Assembly (NCBI RefSeq): GCF_040869045.1
Contig: NC_090323.1
Span: forward strand, 262,574,392 to 262,638,391
DNA length: 64,000 nucleotides
Origin: Eurosta solidaginis
Taxonomy: Eukaryota > Arthropoda > Insecta > Diptera > Tephritidae
Direction of reading: 5' to 3'
How positions within the stretch are numbered: the stretch's first letter is position 1; each line of letters starts with the position of its first letter. The translations under genes were made by a program, and so were the position numbers. Under the pieces are notes generated by a model, which worked only from the letters and a program-made list of their open reading frames with translations, was not told the DNA's origin and ran no database searches. Shown here in pieces: positions 46,729 through 56,015 of this stretch.

Positions 46729-47995
46729 AATAAAATTTACTACAGCATTTGAATAAACGAGCATCAGCATTCCGACATAGACATCTAAAATAAATATCCT
46801 GATATATGGAATGCACCTTATTATATAATGAACTAACAGTTTCTGGTGGTCTGTCAGCCAAAAGCATACTTCAAAAAATTTTTGCTGAATATTACCTCTA
46901 AACTAAATGCACTCTTACAAGATACACGACGTGAAGCCCTTAGATGGTGCAATAAACAACTCGTGGTCTTCTATCCTGCTTGGTATAAAGCGTGAACTTT
47001 AAGGATGCTTTAGTAATCGTAAATTGATGTCAGTTCTAAGTTATGGTAATGAGGCTGCAATAGTTTTACGTACGCCGTTCAGGCGAAATTGTAATTACGA
47101 CCAGAGCAAATGTGGTGCGCAGAGCATATTTGATTTCAAACAGCAAATAAATCTTTCAGTGTAGAACAAAAACTGTTTATTGTTTCCTTGTGCGTGTCGA
47201 TTGATACTGCCACATCGCACTCCTTTGGCCAATTTTTGTTTGGGCAGTTAATTAATTTACAAACGTTCCGAATGACATGCTCCAATGACGCTACACTTTA
47301 TTGGAGTCATCGCTGGCTTTGTTCTTATTGTTTTTGCTTTTGCTTTACAGTATTAAGCTGGTCGCGCGGCCACTTTCCGCTAAACTTTGGCAACAGTTTG
47401 TAACAGCGACAGAGAGAATTTGTGCACCATGCTTCAACGTCACACAACAAAAAAACACATCGTTGTCGTTTGAATGTAAATATGTACGCTAGGATATGCC
47501 TTATAAGTGTGGAGATAATTGTTCGTTAACCAAAAAGGCAAAGCTATGCCTTAAAATGTTAGATCATTAAAAAGTGATCTTGGAAATAGGTTCAAAATAA
47601 AATAGGAATATAAATTTCAATTCGTTTAAGAGGCAGATTCAAAACTTCTCACAGCGAAGAGGGTTCCGAGTTATCTCTGGTAGTTACTGTATTCTTTATA
47701 AATGCTATTTTCTTTTCTACATACGCGCCTATAGCCCAATTTTATAGATTTACCCAGATCATTTCATGGTCTCACTCATTGCAGTTTGGTCTTGTGACTC
47801 CTGATATTGTGCAACCCATACCCTTCCGCTTTTGTTGTACTTTGTTGACGTACACATATCACAGTTATTCCTTAACTTCCTTCCGCTGAGGCCCTGCGTG
47901 TCAGCTTTTCAGCCATTTTAATTCCCTTGATTTCCCTTTGACGAAAAACACGTGATGGATGTTTCAACTGTTTTGAATATAAAAAGTAAATGTAA
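46729..47995. other. Unassigned non-coding DNA
   Basis: No domain or splice-consistent frame found. Confidence 0.4.
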
Positions 47996-49032
47996 GGCGC
48001 GACAGCCCCAGAGATTTAAGGCCAAGCTTGTCTTCTAATTTGCTTCGTGCTTCTTTAAATTTTTTCTGCAAACGGAACGGAACCTACATGTTTTAGCCGT
48101 ATCCGAAAGGCATCTGCAAGGCAGATGAGTTTTCACTGAGAAGCTTTTTATTACAGAAACACACTCGGAGTGTTTGTCAAATCACTGGCGAGGAGGGGCC
48201 CTGCTTGGAAAAACTTTCTTCCAGTTGAAAAACTTGTTCTAAAACATTGATGTTGCTTTGCCCGGGGTGTGAACTCAGGGTTGTTTGTGTGGTACGCGGA
48301 GCATGCTACCACCCAGGGGCGGATTAAAGGAGGGGCTAGCAGGGGCTATAGCCGCGGGCCCCAGCATCGGTAGGGCCCCGCGAGCTAGAATAAATAATAT
48401 CATATTACGTACTTGCATACACATAATTTAATTTTGCACCTCAAAATTTATATACAATAGTAATATGGAAAAGAATACATGCACTTGTTAAGTATAAGAT
48501 AATATAAGCAAGCACGTTCAGAGTTCGGACTATAGTAAGTATATCATGACATATACTCATTGTAATCTGAACCAACTTGTTTAGATTATCACAAAAACAC
48601 CATCGATGGCACTTGGAGGTTTACCGCAGAAACCGGTCGAACGTCGATGTATGTTTCAGTTCGCGAAAAACTTCCTAGTTGCGGCGCTGCAGAAGCGCCG
48701 CCGTTCGGCGAGTGGGCACCACTCGATATTTGTTTAATATTTATTTTCGCGGAAAAACAACGAAAGACGAAATGACGAAGTTCGTACTAGTGATGGATGA
48801 TATGGCGATTTTGAACTATCAGTGAAAATAGATATGGCGATTTTTATAAGTACCAAAGAAAAAATATTTGCGAGAATAAATTATAAAAATAATTATAATA
48901 GTTTTTATTTATTAAAAAAAAAAAAAACGATCATATTTTGCTCCCCTTAAGGGGCCCCATATTCATTTTAGTCCCGGGCTTCGTAAATCTTTAATCCGCC
49001 CCTGCTACCACCACACCAGGTTGGCCACCGTA
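47996..49032 (-). mobile_element. tRNA-derived SINE split by a hAT-type MITE
   Basis: The body on the minus strand runs from the 3' end near 47996 (AAGGCGCGACAG) through GCATCTGCAAGGCAGATGAG, GAAACACACTCGGAGTGT and GCTTTGCCCGGGGTGTGAAC to GCATGCTACCACC at 48314. The 5' head (ACCACACCAGGTTGGCCACC) resumes at 49013. The intervening 690 bp is the element at 48315-49004. The SINE is diverged, so it was already old when hit. Confidence 0.85.
48315..49004. mobile_element. Non-autonomous hAT element (690 bp) with 8-bp target duplication
   Basis: Ends are CAGGGGCGGATTAAAG and its exact inverse. CTACCACC is duplicated at 48307-48314 and 49005-49012. The CAGGG-type end and 8-bp duplication are typical of hAT. 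Subterminal GGGGCCC-rich stretches (48355-48385 and 48945-48975) also mirror each other. There is no transposase, so it depends on one from elsewhere. The ends differ in detail from those of the hAT element at 27288, so the two are probably different families. Confidence 0.9.
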
Positions 49033-49848
49033 ACGCAGCTTAAAACATACTAGCTTTGAGTTAGTATGAGGCGTAGTAAGACCTTTAATTGACGCCTGCT
49101 TGCCAGTTTTGTTCCTCTCCTCAAATCCTTTGCAGGATTGCAAAATTGTAAGGGATTCGGTTAGAAGCGTTCTAAAACATTGGGAAAATTTAAAGTAACC
49201 AAAGTCTCTAGAGAGTCCTAGCTGACCCGCCCCTGTCGGCAATTGCTATCGTGTTCTCTGTCCTGAAGTTTCAGTATGCATATACGCAAGAAATAAAGAA
49301 AAAAAAAAGAAAAAAGAAATTCTAGTATGGAACTAATTGTGCCCACCTAAAGCAGGTTGAGGATGTTGCAATCTCGATTCAAAGGTAGCTGGCTTTTACT
49401 TCCTCGTAAAGGGTAGGAAATTAGTCTTCTCCGAATTTGGCTAAATATCACATTTCGTTTGTCACCTGTCAAGTTTTTCCAAGTTTTTTCAATTATTTGA
49501 CTTATTGCGACTCGAAATCAGAGTACGCCACAATTTTAACACTACTTATGTCGAGACACAACAATAACCTATTAACGCACCACTGGTTATACAAAAATGA
49601 CCAGCACTGCATACAACAGCTTTCGATTTCGTTTTACGGCCTATTTGAGCATGAATGCAGCACATTTTGACATAGTCTGGGGCGTTTATGAAAAAATGCT
49701 GAGAAAGAGCTTCATTCAAATAGGGCAGGCTTGATATCAATTTTGATACCCAAAACCGAGACACGGTTTTCAAGCAGAAATTGTATGTAAATTGCGTCTC
49801 GCTTCAACACAACACGTTAGGTCATTAATTTTATGTTTATGTTTACAG
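49033..49848. other. Unassigned DNA upstream of the candidate host exons
   Basis: Nothing recognised. The last 25 bases (TTTTATGTTTATGTTTACAG) act as the acceptor tract of the next exon. Confidence 0.4.
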
Positions 49849-50015
49849 ACCACCCTCACGTGTATATGCGAGCTGATGGCCAACAATTTTGTATTCTGCA
49901 CTTGCCAATTCGGTGCTGGAAAACCGATTTTAATGCGATTATGCAAGTGCCCAGAACAAGAATTAGGAGAAGAGACCATCCAGCTGGCTGTTTTAGTTGT
50001 AGCAGCTGATGGAAA
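49849..50015 (+). CDS. Candidate host-gene internal exon, unrecognised Cys-rich protein
   Basis: A T-rich acceptor (TTTATGTTTACAG) is followed by 167 nt open in one frame and a strong donor (GGAAA|GTGAGTTTG). The product has TCICELMANNFVFCTCQFG then KPILMRLCKCPEQELGEETI and QLAVLVVAADG: seven Cys, then an acidic helix-like part and a non-polar stretch. It starts on a codon boundary and ends two bases into a codon. The exon at 50267 supplies the missing base and stays open, which is the main support for reality. Codon use looks more like host coding sequence than the decayed elements around it. I do not recognise the family; the earlier part of the gene should lie upstream, possibly outside this window. 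Confidence 0.5.
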
Positions 50016-50266
50016 GTGAGTTTGTGTATGTGATTGTTTGTTCGCAGTATTGCGTCCAAAACGCAGACAAAAGTCAATTAGAAAGATTTATGCTGTGAAC
50101 GACATGAGCAACTCTGGCGCTAGAGCTTAGTAAGAGTTGGCCTGATTTGATTTACAAAAGTTGTTTTTTTTTTGCTTTTGAATGCTTGCGAGCTGCACGC
50201 TGTTGTATTATTTCAAGTTATGTAAGTTGATACACAACTAACATTTCTATTTTAAATTTATTACAG

Positions 50267-50395
50267 TTGTAGACAATTGTGCGGCACTAATAAAGACACT
50301 TTAACCCTTTCAATGGCTCTGTTGCTAAAACACATTTGTCGTGTTCAATTCGTTATGCCACGCAACGTCAATTCCTTGCTTACACAAATAGCTAA
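50267..50395 (+). CDS. Candidate next exon of the same host gene
   Basis: After a 251-bp intron, the acceptor TTTAAATTTATTACAG leads into an open frame. Its first base completes the split codon (AA|T = Asn), giving a junction reading ADG-N-CRQLCGTNKD. The exon continues TLTLSMALLLKHICRVQFVM and PRNVNSLLTQIA, then meets a moderate donor (CTAA|GTATAAC) at 50396. If unspliced, the frame runs ~16 codons more to a stop. The leucine-rich run suggests alpha-helical repeats, though no family is identified. No exon further downstream was found in the window. Confidence 0.42.
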
Positions 50396-51352
50396 GTATA
50401 ACATAGTTGTAAAATGTATATTGTTATTGTTGTTGGTAATTTAAAAAACATTTCATTTAACACTTTACAAACCCCTTTCCTTAATTTTAAGTCACACCAA
50501 CACACACACACGCACACACACACACATACGCACTTGTGGCATACGAACCAACTTTCTTCAGTGTGAATATACCAATAGCAAAGTGTAAAAGTGAAGGGCG
50601 TTTGTTGTTGTTGTCGGCCCAAGTTAGAATTGACTTGCTTTTAACACTTTTAGCAAGCTAATAGAGAAAGCGTAGAAACTTTCCCCCCACACACAGTTTT
50701 TAACTTCCTCTCGAAGAGTGCGTGTGTTTGTTGTATTCTTTAGGAAAAGACGAAAATTTTCAAATGAGCGCAAATGTGTTTCAAAGCGCAGATGAGGTGT
50801 CTCAATCCTTTCTTTTCGTCGCTTGCCACACGTGACGGTGGCACAACAACACGACAGCACACGCGTTAAACGCGTTTTTAAGTAAAAGTCGCTTGTCTCT
50901 TGCACGGCTCAAAGGCATTGTTGCAACAACATACACACAATCAAAAAACTTTGTTATTATCATATGTTATGTATGTATGTACGTATAATTATATACATAC
51001 AAAGGCATGTGTATGGGCGCTAATGTGTTCTTTTGTGCGTTTGCATGTTAAATTGTTACGAAAAGCATATCGGTTGCATGTATTTTACGTGTAACATTTG
51101 CGACAAATTGTCATGTACGACATGTTGACACTTTGCTCTTTTACTTGCTACACAAATCTGTTACTATGCCATTGTGTATGTGTCTGATTGTGTGGTGTAA
51201 GTTTGTGCTTGATTTTCTTTAAATTTGTCAATTCATTTGTAATGTCACACAATCGAAATTAGTTTCGACATTTTTACATATCGCCATGTAATCTAAGTTT
51301 GTATGTAAGCGAGATATTGGTAAATAGGAAAAAAGGCTTCATTTGCAAAGAG
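50396..51352. other. Non-coding DNA with a CA-repeat
   Basis: A (CA)n-type microsatellite with CG interruptions lies at about 50496-50531. ATGTATGTATGTACGTATAA occurs near 50968. Nothing else recognised. Confidence 0.5.
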
Positions 51353-51366
51353 TTAAGAGAAAACAC

Positions 51367-51731
51367 GGCGGCCACCGTGGTGTGATGGTAGCGTGCTCCG
51401 CCTATCACACCGTATGCCATGGGTTCAACTCCCGGGCAAAGCAACATCAAAATTTTAGAAATAAGGTTTTTCAATTAGAAGACAATTTTTCTAAGCGGGG
51501 TCGCCCCTCGGCAGGGTTTGGCAAGCGCTCCGATTGTATTTCTGCCATGAAAAGCTCTCAGTGAAAACTCATCTGCCTTGCAGATGCCGTTCGGAGTCGG
51601 CATAAAACATGTAGGTCCCGTCCGGCCAATTTGTAGGGAAAATCAAGAGGAGCACGACGCAAATTGGAAGAGAAGCTCGGCCTTAGATCTCTTCGGAGGT
51701 TATCGCGGCTTACATTTATTTATTTATTTAT
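51367..51731 (+). mobile_element. tRNA-derived SINE, full length, young (365 bp)
   Basis: Flanked by a perfect 14-bp duplication TTAAGAGAAAACAC (51353-51366 and 51732-51745). The head GGCGGCCACCGTGGTGTGAT then AGCGTGCTCCGCC looks D-arm-like; GGGTTCAACTCCCGGGC supplies a B box in a T-arm. The body carries TTCTAAGCGGGGTCGCCCC, GATGCCGTTCGGAGTCGGC, GTCCCGTCCGGCCAATTTG, GAAGAGAAGCTCGGCC and CTCTTCGGAGGTTATCGCG, with a (TTTA)n tail. The perfect duplication marks recent target-primed insertion. This is the reference copy for the family here. Confidence 0.93.
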
Positions 51732-51924
51732 TTAAGAGAAAACACTTCCAAAATCCATCTTAAACAAATTTGCTATCGATGAGGCATAAACAACGAGGTA
51801 TCGGTTTATTGACGAAAATTTAATACAAAAAATGTTTCGAATATTTATCGAAAATTATGGATTTGCTGTAAAAACATTATCGAAAAAGTGATCAATATTT
51901 CATCAACAACTTATCGCCTGTCAC

Positions 51925-53285
51925 GAGCGCAGGACGTGCTCAGCTGTTTCTTCCTGCCGCTCGGACTTCCATCTGCATACATCTGCTGTTACTGACTAGG
52001 CCTCATCTAGAAGCATGTGACACCAGAAGGCAGTGTCGGGTTACTATACCCATCGTGATTTGTAATTCTTGTCTCTTTTGAGATATGAGCAAGTCTAACG
52101 TCGTCCCCGATCTTCGGTCCACGCCTTTCCTTGTTGATGGATCATATGCAAGTCTTGTCTACTTTTAATTTCTCCCAAAGGGATTGGAACATCTACGCCG
52201 ATTCATTGCGTGATGCACCCTCCTTTGTCAACTCATTGGTCTTTTCGTTGCCTTCTATTTAAATCTTAATTCCAGGATACTATGACCTGGCAGCCTATAG
52301 GATCTACTTATTTCTGGATTGACAGAGTAAACAGCATACCCGATCCCGTCCGTTGATTGGGAACCATCGGTATACACGTTTATAATATGTTCTGCCATAT
52401 CTGCAGCCACAAAATATCTTTCGAAGCTCGGGCACTGGACTATGTAACCCGTTCGCCATATATTTAACGGCGCTATATTGCTATGGTCATCCGGCCTGCA
52501 ATCAAGCTGCCCCTAAGTCGTAAGCTTTGTTGCAGTTGCTAACGCTATATTTTTGGAAGTAAGGTCTACAAGTGGGATGTCCAGAATGACATGCACTGCA
52601 GATGTCGAGGTAGTTTTCAGCTGTATGCCCTCAAGTTTTTTGGTATACACACATTTTTGTGTGACTGTTCACCAAATAAGAGCCCATGGTAAAGTAAGCG
52701 TTTGACAATTGCCGCAAATATCCAACGAGAGAATTAGTGGATAAGCTTCGGTGCATCCTAGCATCCTTTTGCGAGCATATAGTGCCACGGCTTAGAGCTA
52801 AGGCTTAGTCCAATTAGTTCCTTATATTTCCTATTAAATTATACTATATCCGTTTTTTTGCGTGGACGGAGAACCCGACTCCAGATGCTCGAGCATGTAC
52901 ATCCCTAAAAGCCTGAGTTTGACTTGTCCTTTCTCGAGCCACCTAAGCAATGATGGTGATAATGCCCCACCTAAAGACCATTGCGACGTGACGACTCTGC
53001 AACTAACATGGAGTCGATCCAATTTATTAAGGCCGTATTCACCTCAATCGAGTGGGGACTGTCGATGGTTGATCGATTAGAGAGCTTGTTGAAAGCTCCG
53101 GCAATGTCCGGAAAAACAGCTAAGGGATATTCCTGGTGTTCCAGTGCTTTCTCTATATTCCTGCCTACCCTATGCAATGCATGCAATGCAGCACCAGCTG
53201 ACTTGGCTTTGGTGTAAGCATGTTCTGCTGAAGAGAATAATGCTGATTTCATAAAAAAATACAAAGATTAAAAAAAACTTACTTC
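51925..53285 (-). pseudogene. LINE relic: RT fingers/palm, RNase H, C-terminal Cys region, internally deleted
   Basis: On the minus strand, 52971-53264 gives RT motifs EHAYTKAKSAGAALHALHRV then LAVFPDIAGAFN (the first catalytic Asp region). 52834-53022 gives SCRVVTSQWSLGGALSP, a worn form of the TPQGGVLSP motif. Near 52300-52400, INVYTDGSQSTDGIGYAVYS starts RNase H but soon jumps to GHSILE and then GNEKTNELTKEGAS, the end of the same domain. The middle, with two catalytic residues, has therefore been deleted. 51930-52070 keeps TRHCLLVSHASR and scattered Cys. Stops and shifts are frequent. The family type matches the relics at 1, 32797 and 57835. Confidence 0.78.
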
Positions 53286-53679
53286 CAAAACCAGGGACTT
53301 TAAGGCCTGCCTTTTAACAGTTTTTATTTAGCATGCACGGTTTGAGCCTAAATATGGAAATTTGGTTGTACTTCATAAGGGACCAAACCAAATATGTTTT
53401 ATAATATAGATTATACCGGTCTTCCTGAAAATGTGTGCACAAAACTAGGTTTCAATTTGAAACTAGAGAGGTTTATGCCAATTCCACACAGAGGCTTAAA
53501 GAAATATTTAGTCAAGTTTTCTACATTAAAGCTCTAATCGAACTCAATCTTCCATACAAAATACAAATTCTTAATTATCTCATTATTGCTTTATTGAATG
53601 CCTAATCGAGTGAAAAGTTCAGTTGGTTTTGCTTGGTGCTTCGAATTTTATTGTCAATGTAACAAATGACAATCAAAAA
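53286..53679. other. Unassigned DNA with a copy of part of the 19178 repeat
   Basis: 53515-53620 (TTTCTACATTAAAGCTC, CTCAATCTTCCATACAAAAT, ATTGAATGCCTAATCGAGT) matches 19240-19320 in the same orientation. The rest is unassigned. Confidence 0.5.
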
Positions 53680-54109
53680 CAAGTAAGGACGGGACTGTCT
53701 TCGGCTGTACCGAAGACTTCATACCTTTCATGAATGAGGCTGAACAATAACCTTATCCCGTTTGTAATCTCCAAATAATCGGATGTATAAGATAAGAAAT
53801 ATATAGTGAACAGATGTACATACCTAAACGATTTTTAAGATAAATATAAAATAAAAGATGGCAAAAAACCCCCTCATCTGAACGATCGGTTGTATGGGAT
53901 ATATATTACACTAGCTATATCCGGCGTACGTTGTTACGCCCGAGATCGAATGAATGTTGCGTTATTTTTTCTGTTTTGTTTGTTGATAATTTAATTTATT
54001 GTTCTGTAAATTTAATTTTATTTTGTACGCATATTTGGTGAAACTTTCTGTTAAAACATTTTATTCTTGTATCTTATTGTAATGCATGTGGGTGCACAAT
54101 AGTTTTGGT

Positions 54110-54814
54110 TTATTCGTTCGGTGCAAAGATAAACACATTTTTTGGTGTTCCAACTCTAGAGCAAGCAACATATAGCTGGCCATGGGAAAAGCACGGACTC
54201 TCTAAATTTAAGCCGGCAACAGTAAGCGATTGTCCTTGTGCTTTGTTGATTGTAATTGCAAAAGCAAGGCGTACAGGAAACTGTAAGCGCTTAAAATTGA
54301 ATGGCAAAACTGTAGAAATCATTGGGGGCCGTGGAATGAGCACATATTCACCTTCGCTTTTACCGCTGATGGTTGCTGCTTCGATTACATACGGCATTAA
54401 TTTCCTAACGCAAAGTCTTGTTCCATTGCACAATTTTGGTGGGTCTAAATTCCGAAAAAGCATGATTGGTGAGCCAATTTTCAAAGTTGATATATGCGCA
54501 GGCATTCCTTTTGGTTCTAAGGAGTTTAGAAATTCAATTGGATAATTCACAATTTGATCTTCATCTGTAGCTGTGTTGATCGATTTATATTTCGCTACTT
54601 CACCAGGAATTTGGTTTTGAATGCGATCATTTATTTTGTTAACATGATCATTTTTGGGAGCAAGATTGTTCGTTCGCATAGCCAAAAAAAACTTTAATTT
54701 AAAATTCTTTATTCTGAAATATGAAAAAACTTCGTCTTGATCGAAGGAACCTATAGCCGAAATTTGTTGATGATTGAAGTGTGGGGCAATACGTTTCCTT
54801 AGGGACACGCACAC
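54110..54814 (-). pseudogene. Helitron PIF1-type helicase, C-terminal part
   Basis: The last ~185 codons of this 234-codon minus-strand frame are the end of a Helitron Rep/helicase: NNLAPKNDHVNKINDRIQNQ, LKIGSPIMLFRNLDPPKLCN, then FAITINKAQGQSL (helicase motif V) and HGQLYVACSRVGTPKN (motif VI). In a full protein these act with an HUH nuclease domain in rolling-circle transposition. The first ~45 residues are read-through of a Helitron 5'-end-like block and not helicase, so the gene is a truncated fragment. The frame itself is intact, which suggests modest age. A partner gene for the nuclease is not present. Confidence 0.82.
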
Positions 54815-54939
54815 AGAATTTGATTTTTATAGAAGATGTAGATAGACTGAAGCTATAAAATGTTTTTAACGGCGACAGATTACTACACGTTCAAAAGGAG
54901 TTAGTTGTTAAAATAACCTAAGTTTTGACGGCAGCCATA

Positions 54940-55480
54940 GTTCTGAAAAATCCCATTTGTAGTGTAGGTGCCACGCCCCTTTTTTCCCAATTCCACATTT
55001 TACTGGAGGTGTTAGGACTTAACGTCATATAGCTCTTTACCACTTTTCATTCACCATTACTACATCCAGAGATATGCTGTATGATATATTCCATTTGTAT
55101 GGGAGGTGCCACGCCCCCTTTTTCTTAATTCCACATTTTCATGGTGGTGTTAGGGATTGACCTCATATAACTCCTTACTGAATTTCAATGTTCTGGCATC
55201 CAAAATTTGGTGATGATTGAAGTGTGGAAAATTCGTTTCCATATGTAAACCACACACAGAATTTGATTTATATATATATATAGATTTGCGTGGGAGTGGC
55301 CACGACCCCTTTTTCCCAATTCCACATTTTCTTGGTGGTGTTAGGAATTGACCTCATATAATTCCTTACTGAATTTCAATGTTCTGGGATTTATACCTTC
55401 AGAGTTATGCAGTACCAAAGATTTCATTTGTATGGGAGGTGCCACGCCCCTTTTATATATCCAAATTATTTTTATCCTAA
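54940..55480. repeat. Tandem blocks of ~150-300 bp carrying GCCACGCCCC, with Helitron 5'-end-like pieces
   Basis: GTATGGGAGGTGCCACGCCC recurs near 55096 and 55431, with weaker forms near 54963 and 55290. Each leads into CCAATTCCACATTTT..TGGTGGTGTTAGG..TTGACCTCATATAA. Interspersed at about 54770-54840, 55195-55285 and 55505-55595 is a block AATTTGGTGATGATTGAAGT then CACACACAGAATTTGATTT, the last of which is the Helitron 5' end. Confidence 0.65.
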
Positions 55481-56015
55481 AACCTTCCCGCTGATCGAAG
55501 GAACCTATAGCCAAAATTTGGTGATGATTGAAGTGTGGGAAATACGTTTCCATAGCGATCACACACACACAGAATTTGATTTTTATATATATAGATATAG
55601 CTCCGATCAAAGTGATTTTTTCAGGATATCTCCTATGATATACTAGAATATATATCACCGAGTTTCACATTTATAATTTCTAAATTGCGGCAGGAATGAC
55701 CAAAATCGTGTTATCTGAACGATCGGTTGTATGGGAGATATATGTCATAGTGGTCCGATCCTACCGGATCCGGCAAATGTCTAATATAATACAAAAATAC
55801 ATCCTTGTGCCAAATTTCATTGAGATATCTCAAAATTTGAGGACTAGTTTGCGTTCTAACAGACAGACGGACGGACAGACGGACATGGCTATATCAACTC
55901 AGTTCGTCGCCCTGAGCAATTAGGTATACTTATTGGTGAGTCTATCTTCTATATTTCTCAACGTTACAAACATCGGACCAAAGTAAATATACCATTTCAT
56001 GTTCATGAAAGGTAT

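Larger units (their letters stand above)
53911..55595 (-). mobile_element. Canonical Helitron, inserted between A and T in family 2
   Basis: Read on the minus strand it starts TCTATATATATAAAAATC at 55595 and ends GGCGTAACAACGTACGCC, then GGATATAGCTAG, at 53911. That gives the 5' TC, a hairpin a few bases before the end, and a CTAG (CTRR) terminus. The base before the 5' end is A and the base after the 3' end is T, the standard Helitron target. Removing it joins GGATATATATTACA to TATAGCTCCGATC. It holds the helicase relic at 54110-54814 and other repeat blocks. The length (1.7 kb) is far below autonomous Helitrons of several kb. Confidence 0.75.
53680..56015 (-). mobile_element. Family-2 HINE-like element, interrupted by a Helitron
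   Basis: Left end CAAGTAAGGACGGGACT, then a hairpin (stem GTCTTCGG/CCGAAGAC, loop CTGTA), then ATACCTTTCATGAA. The right end is TTCATGAAAGGTAT, the inverse of that inner motif. AA lies on both sides. The plan is exactly that of family 1, down to the shared CAAGTAAGGA edge, but the stem and subterminal motif are unrelated. A GACGGACGGACAGACGG tract sits at 55863-55884. The core words ATCTGAACGATCGGTTGTAT and GGGA occur both before (53876) and after (55715) the inserted Helitron. Non-coding apart from that insertion. Confidence 0.72.
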
